DNA of 13,351 nucleotides from Methyloprofundus sp. (GTDB lineage: Bacteria > Pseudomonadota > Gammaproteobacteria > Methylococcales > Methylomonadaceae): the NCBI GenBank assembly GCA_030636485.1, contig DAOVWV010000017.1, positions 1 to 13,351 on the forward strand, in the 5' to 3' direction. The notes under the pieces are model-generated. The model searched no databases. It was not told the DNA's origin and saw nothing but the letters and a program-made list of their open reading frames with translations. This document shows positions 6,078-12,275 of the stretch, in pieces. The stretch's first letter is position 1, and every line of letters starts with the position of its first letter. The translations under genes and the position numbers were made by a program.

Positions 6078-7049
6078 ATGTCCACGATCCAAGCACCTTC
6101 TCGTCACTCCCCTGAAACGCATCAACGCAATGCAGAAAAACTGTCTAGAATTCCTATCAAAGTAGAGCCTAGCGAAACAGTCTTACGTAAACCTGAATGG
6201 ATACGGGTTAAATTAACGGCGAATGAAGATATTACCCATATAAAAAAGACCTTACGTAAAAACAATTTACATAGTGTCTGTGAAGAAGCCGCCTGCCCTA
6301 ATTTAAACGAATGTTTTAGTTTAGGTACCGCCACGTTTATGATTATGGGGGATTTATGTACTAGGCGCTGTCCTTTTTGTGATGTTGCGCATGGCAAACC
6401 TTTGGCTTTAGACAGCAATGAACCCATCAATCTTGCGCAGACAATAAAAGAACTAGCACTTAAATATGTGGTGATTACCTCAGTTGACCGAGATGATTTA
6501 AGAGATGGTGGCGCTGGACATTATGTAGCCTGTATAAACGAAATTCGTCAGCAATCCCCTGAAACCAAAATAGAAGTGCTGGTACCTGATTTTAGAGGGC
6601 GAGTCGATACTGCACTGACGCTGTTAAAGGCAACACCCGTTGATGTCTTTAATCATAACCTTGAGACGGTGCCACGCTTGTATAAACAGGCCAGGCCAGG
6701 TGCGGACTATCAGCAGTCTCTGGATTTATTAAAAGCGTATCATCAGATTTTACCGGAAATACCGACTAAGTCGGGACTTATGCTGGGTATTGGTGAGAGC
6801 AAGGAAGAAGTACTCGCGGTATTACGTGATTTACGCGAGCACCATTGTTCGATTTTAACTCTGGGGCAATATCTTCAGCCGAGTACTGATCACTTGGCCG
6901 TACAGCGCTATATTACGCCAGAAGAGTTTGCTGAATATGCCGATCTGGCAAAACAAATGGGCTTTAAACAGGTTGCCAGTGCACCGATGGTACGCTCATC
7001 CTATCATGCGGATGAGCAGGCCAAGGCATTGCTGGATAATAATAGCTAA
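6078..7049 (+). CDS. lipA: Lipoyl synthase (radical SAM)
   Basis: LipA inserts two sulfur atoms into octanoyl groups on the lipoyl domains of 2-oxoacid dehydrogenases and the glycine cleavage H protein, the last step of lipoate synthesis. The product is 323 residues, as in the family. Two cluster motifs are present: Cys68, Cys73 and Cys79 ([12 protein letters not shown]), which hold the auxiliary 4Fe-4S cluster consumed as sulfur donor, and Cys94, Cys98 and Cys101 (CTRRCPFC) for the radical-SAM cluster. Numbering is identical to E. coli LipA. The conserved RSSYHADE at 306-313 supplies Ser307, the fourth ligand of the auxiliary cluster. The ATG at 6078 has no obvious Shine-Dalgarno, but its N-terminal length matches E. 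coli. lipB, the usual upstream partner, is not in the window. Neighbours are unrelated, so it is probably monocistronic from the promoter near 5950. Confidence 0.97.
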   Translation: MSTIQAPSRHSPETHQRNAEKLSRIPIKVEPSETVLRKPEWIRVKLTANEDITHIKKTLRKNNLHSVCEEAACPNLNECFSLGTATFMIMGDLCTRRCPFCDVAHGKPLALDSNEPINLAQTIKELALKYVVITSVDRDDLRDGGAGHYVACINEIRQQSPETKIEVLVPDFRGRVDTALTLLKATPVDVFNHNLETVPRLYKQARPGADYQQSLDLLKAYHQILPEIPTKSGLMLGIGESKEEVLAVLRDLREHHCSILTLGQYLQPSTDHLAVQRYITPEEFAEYADLAKQMGFKQVASAPMVRSSYHADEQAKALLDNNS

Positions 7050-7092
7050 AGCTATTTCACTCCTGTCCTGTGTCCCGCCTTAAGCTCGTAGT

Positions 7093-7192
7093 CGTCATTC
7101 CCGAAGTCTACTCAGTCAAGTTGGGCACAAGCTTTATCGGGAATCTATTGCTTAGACCTATAGATTCCTGCTAACAACATGCAGGAATGACG
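7093..7192. repeat. Palindromic repeat element (MITE/REP-like, ~100 bp) after lipA
   Basis: The outer arms CGTCATTCC (7093-7101) and GGAATGACG (7184-7192) are perfect inverted repeats. Inside are two arm-internal hairpins, ATTCCCGA/TCGGGAAT (7097-7144) and ATTCCTGC/GCAGGAAT (7164-7188), and a central pair GAATCTAT/ATAGATTC (7141-7167). This is the layout of the GTCATTCCCG...CGGGAATGAC elements common between gammaproteobacterial genes. It may also act as a 3' end for lipA. The remainder of the gap up to the next start (7193-7400) holds no feature I can support. Confidence 0.65.
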
Positions 7193-7400
7193 AGCGATAA
7201 TAAACGCGGAAAAAACCAGCCTTTTAAATTATTGTTTATTGGTAATCAATCTAAGCGTAAGGGACAGGAGTATATTCGGCTATTTGAACAGATTTTGATG
7301 GCTGCCCGAAGTATATAGCGGGGAATGGATGTTTCTAGCTATAAAATGGGGTATAGTATTCATGTTGTTAAATAGTGAAAAATGTACTAGAGGTGGTAAA

Positions 7401-7610
7401 ATGAAGTTCAATCCCTGTAAAGGCAGTGCTTTTTGTACAGAAACAGGTACTCATTGTGAAGGTTGTGGCAGATCTCATGAGGAAATCGCGGAAACCCGAA
7501 TCCTAGTCAATAGCCTGGTAGAGTTTGTACAGCAACAGGATTATGAGAACCCAGAAGATTTTGCACAGTTTATCAGTGGGTCATTAGTTAAAAAATGTCA
7601 GAAACTCTAA
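7401..7610 (+). CDS. Small cysteine-rich protein, DUF1289-like
   Basis: A 69-residue protein starting MKFNPCKGSAFC. Cysteines 6, 12, 19 and 22 (C-x5-C-x6-C-x2-C, ending in CEGCGRSHEEI) resemble DUF1289 proteins, whose pattern is C-x3-C-x6-C-x2-CGR-x3-EI. The first spacing is two residues longer here. The four cysteines could hold a metal or a small Fe-S site; function is unknown. A longer reading starts at an ATG at 7329, but the ATG at 7401 is preceded at the right distance by GAGGTGG (7390-7396) and gives the family N-terminus. The stop codon lies in the loop of a small hairpin, TGTCAGA/TCTGACA (7596-7618), with no T-tract. No functional link to lipA or dhaL is evident. Confidence 0.75.
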   Translation: MKFNPCKGSAFCTETGTHCEGCGRSHEEIAETRILVNSLVEFVQQQDYENPEDFAQFISGSLVKKCQKL

Positions 7611-7658
7611 CTCTGACAAGACTTAAATTAAGTTGAATTAAAAACACGCTATTTACAG

Positions 7659-7773
7659 TACCTTCGCCAAAATGAAAAGTTGATGATTTCTCGTATAAAA
7701 CCTAGCTATAAGCGATTGTTTTATAGAGTGCGAGAAACGGTGTTTTTCATAAAAATCAAATTTGGCGAAGGTA
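7659..7773. repeat. Long inverted repeat (115 bp, nested) upstream of dhaL
   Basis: TACCTTCGCCAAA (7659-7671) and TTTGGCGAAGGTA (7761-7773) are perfect 13-bp inverted repeats. Nested within are TTTCTCG/CGAGAAA (7687-7693 and 7731-7737) and TATAAAAC/GTTTTATA (7695-7702 and 7718-7725). A further inverted pair links CGGTGTTTTT (7738-7747) with AAAAACACCG (7826-7835). The whole could fold into one long cruciform or RNA stem. It is either a non-autonomous mobile element or a structured leader of dhaL; no coding potential. Confidence 0.7.
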
Positions 7774-7876
7774 TTGATTTACAAAATGAATTGTTTTAGA
7801 TAATATTTTACAGCTGAAGTCCTCAAAAAACACCGTGGGGATGGCTACTTTTATAATGTAAAGAGGAAAAAAGATA

Positions 7877-8509
7877 ATGCAAGTAACTTCAGATATGTTG
7901 GCTGAGTTCATTAAAGCTGCTAGTGATACTATGGAAAAGCACGATGCAGAAGTAACCGAACTGGATAAAACGCTTGGTGACGGTGATCATGTTATTAATA
8001 TCCGCCGGGGGCTTGGCTTTCTTGTTGAGCAAAGTGAAGAAATAAGCCAGCTAGAATGGGCTGATGCATGGAAAAAAATGGGCATGACCTGCATGAGCAA
8101 GATTGGCGGTGCATCGGGTTCTTTAATCGGTACATTTTTTGTTGCCATGGGTAAAGATGCAGCGGGTAAAACAGTTGATCCTGCTGTTTTTGCCGAAGCC
8201 TATAATGCAGCAGTAGAAGCCATGAAAGCACGCGGTAAATCAGATGCGGGCGAAAAAACAATGTTAGATACATTAATCCCTGTCGCCAACTATTTTACAG
8301 AAAACTGTGGCAAGCTGGAATATCCTGAGTTATTGGCAGGACTGAAAGAAACTGCGATTAAAGGTATGGAATCAACCAGTGATATGCATGCTACAAAAGG
8401 TCGTGCTTCATTCTTAGGCGAGCGTAGTGTAGGTCATATTGATGCTGGCGCAAGAAGTACTCAGTTAATGATCTGTGCAATTACAGAAGCGATTGAAGCA
8501 AAACTATAA
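7877..8509 (+). CDS. dhaL: Dihydroxyacetone kinase subunit L (ADP/ATP-binding), orphan
   Basis: DhaL is the nucleotide-binding subunit of dihydroxyacetone kinase. In the PTS-type enzyme it carries a tightly bound ADP and passes phosphate to the substrate held by DhaK. The product is 210 residues, the size of E. coli DhaL. The magnesium-nucleotide aspartates are present as LDKTLGDGDH, Asp30, Asp35 and Asp37, with the same numbering as E. coli. GMTCMSKIGGASGSLIGTFF (about 69-88) and KGRASFLGERSVGHIDAGA (about 174-192) are the other family signatures. Family members usually read GDxDHG; here the residue after His38 is Val39. The ATG at 7877 has a Shine-Dalgarno AGAGGA at 7862-7867. Neither dhaK nor dhaM is adjacent, so the substrate subunit must be elsewhere or the protein has another partner. 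It lies downstream of a large inverted repeat. Confidence 0.92.
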   Translation: MQVTSDMLAEFIKAASDTMEKHDAEVTELDKTLGDGDHVINIRRGLGFLVEQSEEISQLEWADAWKKMGMTCMSKIGGASGSLIGTFFVAMGKDAAGKTVDPAVFAEAYNAAVEAMKARGKSDAGEKTMLDTLIPVANYFTENCGKLEYPELLAGLKETAIKGMESTSDMHATKGRASFLGERSVGHIDAGARSTQLMICAITEAIEAKL

Positions 8510-8585
8510 GTTTTGTGGCTATTCAGGCTTAGTTGGAGAGTAGGCTGTCGTTTGACTGTTCTTGTTCCCAAGCCTTAAGTCAAAA

Positions 8586-8629
8586 CCAAAAGTGGGTGGG
8601 TAGTTTTTGTGCCCACCATTTACTTTTGG
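8586..8629. repeat. Inverted repeat between dhaL and roxA
   Basis: CCAAAAGT (8586-8593) pairs with ACTTTTGG (8622-8629) and, inside, GGTGGG (8595-8600) with CCCACC (8612-8617). No T-tract follows on either strand, so a simple intrinsic terminator is unlikely. It could be a REP-like element or a 3'-end stabilising hairpin for dhaL. Confidence 0.55.
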
Positions 8630-8733
8630 GAGCATAAAAGTAGGTTAACAATTCCTACTCAATTAATGACACCTTCACTTACGCAAGTACACCGAGCGGT
8701 GCAGCGCGAAATCAATATTTGTCAGGAATTCTT

Positions 8734-9912
8734 TTGAGTCATTTTTTCAATACTGGCCTTAGTCAGCAGCAGTTTTTAGAACAATACTGGCAGAAGAAAC
8801 CTTTGCTAATCCGTCAGGCATTTCCTGATTTTGAATCACCTATTAGCCCCGAAGAACTTGCAGGGTTAGCCTGTGAGCCTGAGATTGAGTCCCGGCTTAT
8901 TGAAGAACGTGGGCAAGATGGCACAGCATGGCAGGTAAGCTGTGGGCCATTATCTGCCGATGTTTTTGCGCGCTTACCCGAAACACACTGGACAATGCTG
9001 GTTCAGGATGTTGATAAACATTTACCGGAACTACAATATTTACTTGACCCATTTCGCTTTATACCCGATTGGCGGCGTGATGATTTAATGGTCAGTTATG
9101 CGCCTGAATTTGGTACTGTAGGGCCACATACAGATGGCTATGATGTGTTCTTATTGCAGGCAATGGGAACTCGCCGCTGGCAGATTGGTGATCAGCCTAT
9201 AACACAGCCCAAATTGATTGAGGGGCTTGAATTGCAAATATTGGCTGAATTTACGCCTGATCAAACATGGGACTTACAGCCTGGCGATATATTATACCTC
9301 CCACCCCATTTTGCCCACCACGGTGTCGCCTTAAATGACGGCATGACGTTTTCAGTAGGTTTTCGCGCACCAACGCGTGTTGATATGCTGGATGCTGTGA
9401 TTAATAGTATGTTAGAGCAGGTGTTAGGGAAAAAACGTTATCATGACCCAGACTTATCATTAAATAGCCATAGCGCTGAAATTGATACCCATGCCATGGC
9501 TAGAATAAAGCAAATGCTACATCAGGCCATTGATGAAGCTGAACCTGTTTTGGCAACTGCTCTTGGCAAATTTGTGACTGATACCAAGCCCAGCTTGTCG
9601 GCCTTAGCGGCAGAAACCAGCACGGAATTGCCAAGCATTGATGAACTAAGTACTTACTTTAAGGCGGGGGGAGTACTGCACAGAAGCCTCTATTATCGAT
9701 TTGCATGGACTAGCAACGAACGGAGCGGAAAATTATTTATGGCAGGTGAAGCCTATAGCGTTGATATACAGGGCGAAAACCTTTTGCCACTGTTGGCTGA
9801 GCAATTAATATTAACGCAGACAGATTGGCAGCGGTTGATTAAAAATGCGTCAGTGGCACAGGTATTATGCCAGCTGGTTGCTGAAGGTGGCTGGTATAGG
9901 CAGGATCACTGA
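8734..9912 (+). CDS. roxA: 50S ribosomal protein L16 3-hydroxylase (JmjC/cupin 2OG oxygenase)
   Basis: RoxA (YcfD) is an Fe(II)/2-oxoglutarate oxygenase that hydroxylates an arginine of ribosomal protein L16 in gammaproteobacteria. Matches to the E. coli protein include QYWQKKPLLIRQAF, PISPEELAGLA, PDWRRDDLMVSY and the fold core VGPHTDGYDVFLLQ...GDILYLPPHFAH. The iron ligands are the HxD pair His-Thr-Asp and the distal His of PPHFAH (residues 137, 139 and 200 counted from a TTG at 8719). No in-frame ATG or GTG begins the protein. TTG at 8719 and TTG at 8734 are both possible; I chose 8734 because AGGA at 8724-8727 sits 6 bases before it. That gives 392 residues against about 373 in E. coli. 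The stop overlaps the convergent psiE stop by 7 bp. The gene appears to stand alone. Confidence 0.93.
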   Translation: MSHFFNTGLSQQQFLEQYWQKKPLLIRQAFPDFESPISPEELAGLACEPEIESRLIEERGQDGTAWQVSCGPLSADVFARLPETHWTMLVQDVDKHLPELQYLLDPFRFIPDWRRDDLMVSYAPEFGTVGPHTDGYDVFLLQAMGTRRWQIGDQPITQPKLIEGLELQILAEFTPDQTWDLQPGDILYLPPHFAHHGVALNDGMTFSVGFRAPTRVDMLDAVINSMLEQVLGKKRYHDPDLSLNSHSAEIDTHAMARIKQMLHQAIDEAEPVLATALGKFVTDTKPSLSALAAETSTELPSIDELSTYFKAGGVLHRSLYYRFAWTSNERSGKLFMAGEAYSVDIQGENLLPLLAEQLILTQTDWQRLIKNASVAQVLCQLVAEGGWYRQDH

Positions 9913-10325
9913 TGTGTTTCATCCATACTTTTAAAGGTTTGATAAAAGTATAGGTAGAGAAATAAACAGACCAAGCCTACAGCACCTGAAACCATTCGGT
10001 AATGATCAGTGATATCCTGCTCAAAGATGAATTCAAGAAAGCAGGAAACAATGACTAGTTCAGTCACATAACGTATACTTATATGTTGATATTTGGTATA
10101 TGAAACAAGTACTTTGTACGCTTTTACCATTACAATAAAAAATATAAACCAGTCGAGCATTTCTTCGTTATGGCCGTGAAACCATATATTTCCAGCCAGC
10201 ATATCCTGAAAAACAATCAATAAACTGGTCAGCATATATAAAACCATGCGCAACATCACTAGCAATATAACCAGTGAAACCAGCTTATCAATCCATACTG
10301 TTATTTTTTCAACGAATGATGACAT
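9906..10325 (-). CDS. psiE: PsiE-family inner membrane protein
   Basis: A 139-residue membrane protein of the phosphate-starvation-inducible PsiE family, function unknown. Four hydrophobic helices are visible at about 15-39, 58-75, 86-102 and 112-129. The loop before helix 3 (YQHISIRYVTELV) matches the HFPLRYFVYI type region of E. coli PsiE, and length is similar (136 residues there). The ATG at 10323-10325 has AGGAG on the minus strand at 10341-10337, 11 bases upstream, which supports this start. No Pho box is obvious in the 164-bp gap shared with the divergent rnfB-like gene, so the name should not be read as proof of phosphate control. Its last 7 bases overlap the end of roxA on the other strand. 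Confidence 0.8.
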   Translation of the reverse strand: MSSFVEKITVWIDKLVSLVILLVMLRMVLYMLTSLLIVFQDMLAGNIWFHGHNEEMLDWFIFFIVMVKAYKVLVSYTKYQHISIRYVTELVIVSCFLEFIFEQDITDHYRMVSGAVGLVCLFLYLYFYQTFKSMDETHQ

Positions 10326-10383
10326 AAATATTCTAGCTCCTAAGTGAGGTGGATGTCACATAATACTGTATGTTTATTCAATA

Positions 10384-10444
10384 ATCCTAAAAATATTTTG
10401 TACTCAGAATAGAATAAATAGTACTTAACTGGTGTTTTTAGGAT
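10384..10444. promoter_or_regulatory. Inverted repeat in the psiE/rnfB divergent promoter region
   Basis: ATCCTAAAAA (10384-10393) and TTTTTAGGAT (10435-10444) are perfect 10-bp inverted repeats 41 bp apart. GTACT/AGTAC (10400-10404 and 10420-10424) is nested between them. Position between divergent genes suggests operators or a cruciform; the bound protein is unknown. Confidence 0.4.
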
Positions 10445-10449
10445 AATAG

Positions 10450-10468
10450 CCTTATCATTATCATTATC
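10450..10468. promoter_or_regulatory. Fur-box-like hexamer array upstream of rnfB
   Basis: This reads as three hexamers, (C/A)TTATC repeated at 10451-10468, the reverse complement of the GATAAT repeat that builds Fur boxes. A GATAAT also lies at 10442-10447. Against the 19-bp consensus I count 14 matches. It lies 21 bp before the preferred rnfB start, a place where a bound repressor would block expression. Iron control of an Fe-S protein is plausible but inferred; it could also be a chance simple repeat. Confidence 0.35.
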
Positions 10469-10489
10469 AATTTGCTTAATAACCCAATT

Positions 10490-11374
10490 ATGATCTCAAC
10501 AATAGCTACTGCCGCATTATTTATGATTGCCCTTGGCGCAGTGCTGGCAATCATTCTCGCTATTGCCAATAAAAAGCTGTTTGTTTACGAAGACCCGCGT
10601 ATTGAAGAAGTCGACGAAATGCTACCGCAAGCCCAGTGTGGAGCCTGTGGAACCCCTGGCTGTCGCCCATTTGCAGAAGCCGTTGTAGCCGGCAGTAAAA
10701 ATCCTGCTGCCTGTACTGTCAATAGTCCCGAAGGCAATGCGGAGATTGCAGCCTATCTGGGAATAGGTATGGGCGATCATGAAAAAGTGGTGGCTCGCCT
10801 AGCGTGTGCAGGTGGAACACATGTCGCTTACACACGTGCAAAATATGAAGGCTTAAAGTCTTGTCAGGCGGCCACCGTGGTTTCTGGTGGTGGTAAAGGC
10901 TGTAGCTGGGGGTGTTTGGGTCTCGGGGATTGTGCCGATGTCTGCGATTTTGATGCCATTTATATGGACGAGCATGGCTTGCCTATTGTTATTGAGGATA
11001 AATGCACCGCTTGTAATGACTGTGTTGTGGTTTGCCCAAAAGATTTATTTTCTCTAATGCCTGTCAGCCAGAAGCTTTATGTGGCTTGTAAAAGTCTGGA
11101 TGAGGGGGATGCTGCACAGCAAGAATGTGAAGTCGCGTGTACTGCCTGTGAAAAATGTGTTGTTGATGCCCCTGCGGGTTTGATAGAAATAAAAAATAAC
11201 CTGGCGGTTATTGATTATGCAAAATATCAGGATTTTGATATAGATCGTACTCCCATAGAGCGTTGCCCAACAGGTGCAATTGTCTGGTTAGATAGCAAGC
11301 TTGGTTCAACTCATGCGAGTAAGGGGAAAGAAGGGATGAAGCCACGACGTACAGACTCCTTACCCATTGGCTAG
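10490..11374 (+). CDS. rnfB: RnfB/RsxB-like electron transport iron-sulfur protein, orphan
   Basis: Membrane-anchored ferredoxin-like protein of the RnfB family, which relays electrons in the Rnf/Rsx NADH:ferredoxin complex. From the ATG at 10490 it is 294 residues (a TTG at 10472 would add six). It has a TM anchor at about 4-27, then an RnfB-type 4Fe-4S domain with Cys50, 53, 58 and 75. Next comes a ferredoxin region, C138-x3-C-x5-C-x3-C152 and C172-x2-C-x2-C-x3-C182. The C-terminal extension, absent in E. coli RsxB (about 192 aa), has C213-x3-C217-x2-C220-x2-C223 and a lone CP at 259. It recalls the long RnfB of Bacteroidetes and Clostridia, but the second-cluster cysteines are partly lost (DAP replaces a CP motif). 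rnfA, C, D, G and E are not in the window, so its partner is unknown; an independent electron carrier is possible. Confidence 0.85.
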   Translation: MISTIATAALFMIALGAVLAIILAIANKKLFVYEDPRIEEVDEMLPQAQCGACGTPGCRPFAEAVVAGSKNPAACTVNSPEGNAEIAAYLGIGMGDHEKVVARLACAGGTHVAYTRAKYEGLKSCQAATVVSGGGKGCSWGCLGLGDCADVCDFDAIYMDEHGLPIVIEDKCTACNDCVVVCPKDLFSLMPVSQKLYVACKSLDEGDAAQQECEVACTACEKCVVDAPAGLIEIKNNLAVIDYAKYQDFDIDRTPIERCPTGAIVWLDSKLGSTHASKGKEGMKPRRTDSLPIG

Positions 11375-11430
11375 ATTCTATTATTAGGACTTTTCTAAAG
11401 TGTATAAAATTCTCAGTCCTAAGCGTTCAC

Positions 11431-11525
11431 CTCGCCGCCATTAAGGCGAGAAAAATAGGATGTGCTGTGAGGTGTACGAAGCGCATCTTTCGGGAGCCTG
11501 ATGCGCGCTTCCTATCGTTAGCACA
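11431..11525. repeat. Palindromic repeats between rnfB and the 11532 gene (REP-like)
   Basis: A hairpin CTCGCC/GGCGAG (11431-11450) is followed by a larger structure: TGTGCT/AGCACA outside (11461-11466 and 11520-11525), and inside GAAGCGCATC (11478-11487) pairing with GATGCGC-GCTTC (11500-11511) with a two-base bulge. The sequence type (GAAGCGCATC...GATGCGC, flanked by AGCACA) looks like a dispersed extragenic palindrome. It lies between two gene 3' ends, and a T-run at the complement of 11451-11455 follows the large stem on the minus strand. It could thus also terminate the 11532-12128 transcript. Confidence 0.55.
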
Positions 11526-11531
11526 TTATGC

Positions 11532-12128
11532 TTAGCACCGGGCTTCTCTCCAGTTCTCGCGGGTAGGTAATAGCCGGTCACGATCATAGGGTTTTTTTTC
11601 GGAGCCAGGAAAGTCATTTTGTGGAAGGTCACCTGCCCACATTTTTCGGTCTGTTTCATCCGCATAATATTTCAAGAAAATGAAAAGATCTTCTTCGCTT
11701 CCACTCCCTATAAGGTCAACATGATAAGCGGAATCCTGATTTTCTGGTTGAATGACAGTGGGTTCATGTAAGCAGTCATACCACAAATACTCATACAGCT
11801 CACGATCGCTTAAATGGTCTGTGCTATATAAAAAAACACCGAGGAGTGACAGGCCATTGATGACTTGCCACAGTTTTTTACTAATCTGTACATTATCTAA
11901 TTTTTCGGGTGTGGGTAGCTCCAGCCCTCCATTAACCAGTATTTCAAACAATTGAACAGCTTCGATCTGCTCAAAAGCCAATATATACTGATAAAATTTT
12001 TCTTCCAACTCCGGCGAGCAGCCACCCTCTCCAAGGGCAATAATATTTCCTTTACCCTGCTTTTTTAATTGCTGTTTTAATTTTTCGATCCGGTTGTGGA
12101 TATCTTCTTTTGAGTTATTTTTAGCCAT
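11532..12128 (-). CDS. Conserved protein of unknown function, 198 aa
   Basis: The product is 198 residues, acidic, without signal peptide or membrane segment. An N-terminal charged helix (about 5-26, likely coiled coil) is followed by a mostly helical body with the motifs FEILVNGGLELPTPEKLD (61-78), WQVINGLSLLGVFLYSTDHLSDRELYEYLW (87-116) and HVDLIGSGSEEDLFIFLKYYADE (136-158). The tail is YDRDRLLP. The pattern looks like a conserved proteobacterial family I cannot name. An upstream ATG (12159-12161) is in frame, but the ATG at 12126-12128 has AAGGA on the minus strand about 6-10 bases before it and gives a cleaner N-terminus (MAKNNSKEDI), so I prefer it. It lies 137 bp downstream of the adaptor gene on the same strand; co-transcription is possible. 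Confidence 0.78.
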   Translation of the reverse strand: MAKNNSKEDIHNRIEKLKQQLKKQGKGNIIALGEGGCSPELEEKFYQYILAFEQIEAVQLFEILVNGGLELPTPEKLDNVQISKKLWQVINGLSLLGVFLYSTDHLSDRELYEYLWYDCLHEPTVIQPENQDSAYHVDLIGSGSEEDLFIFLKYYADETDRKMWAGDLPQNDFPGSEKKPYDRDRLLPTRENWREARC

Positions 12129-12254
12129 AGCACTTCCTTTTGTTTTAAGCCTAGCTTCCACACCAAGGAACTAGGGCATATTTCTAATAATAGACTAATT
12201 AAATCAGTTTGTAATAGCCTTTTCAGATTTCCCTGGATTTTATAGCTTGCCACC

Positions 12255-12275
12255 AAAAGGCAATTTTACTGCCTT
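12255..12275 (-). terminator. Weak terminator-like hairpin at the end of the adaptor gene
   Basis: On the minus strand AAGGCA pairs with TGCCTT (12275-12270 with 12262-12257), the loop contains the TAA stop, and only four T residues follow (12258-12255). The short T-run makes it a weak candidate. Confidence 0.3.

Noticed and set aside
6122..6430. Minus-strand ORF of 102 codons opposite lipA
   Set aside because: It is a complement shadow of the conserved cysteine-motif region of lipA.
7329..7400. N-terminal extension of the small cysteine-rich protein from an ATG at 7329
   Set aside because: The extension has no family match, and the ATG at 7401 has a well-placed GAGGTGG.
7852..7857. TATAAT just before dhaL as its -10 element
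   Set aside because: Transcription would begin inside or after the Shine-Dalgarno at 7862-7867, and no -35 element is visible.
11441..11665. Minus-strand ORF of 74 codons overlapping the end of the 11532 gene
   Set aside because: It is out of frame with the better-supported gene and half of it lies in the palindromic repeat.
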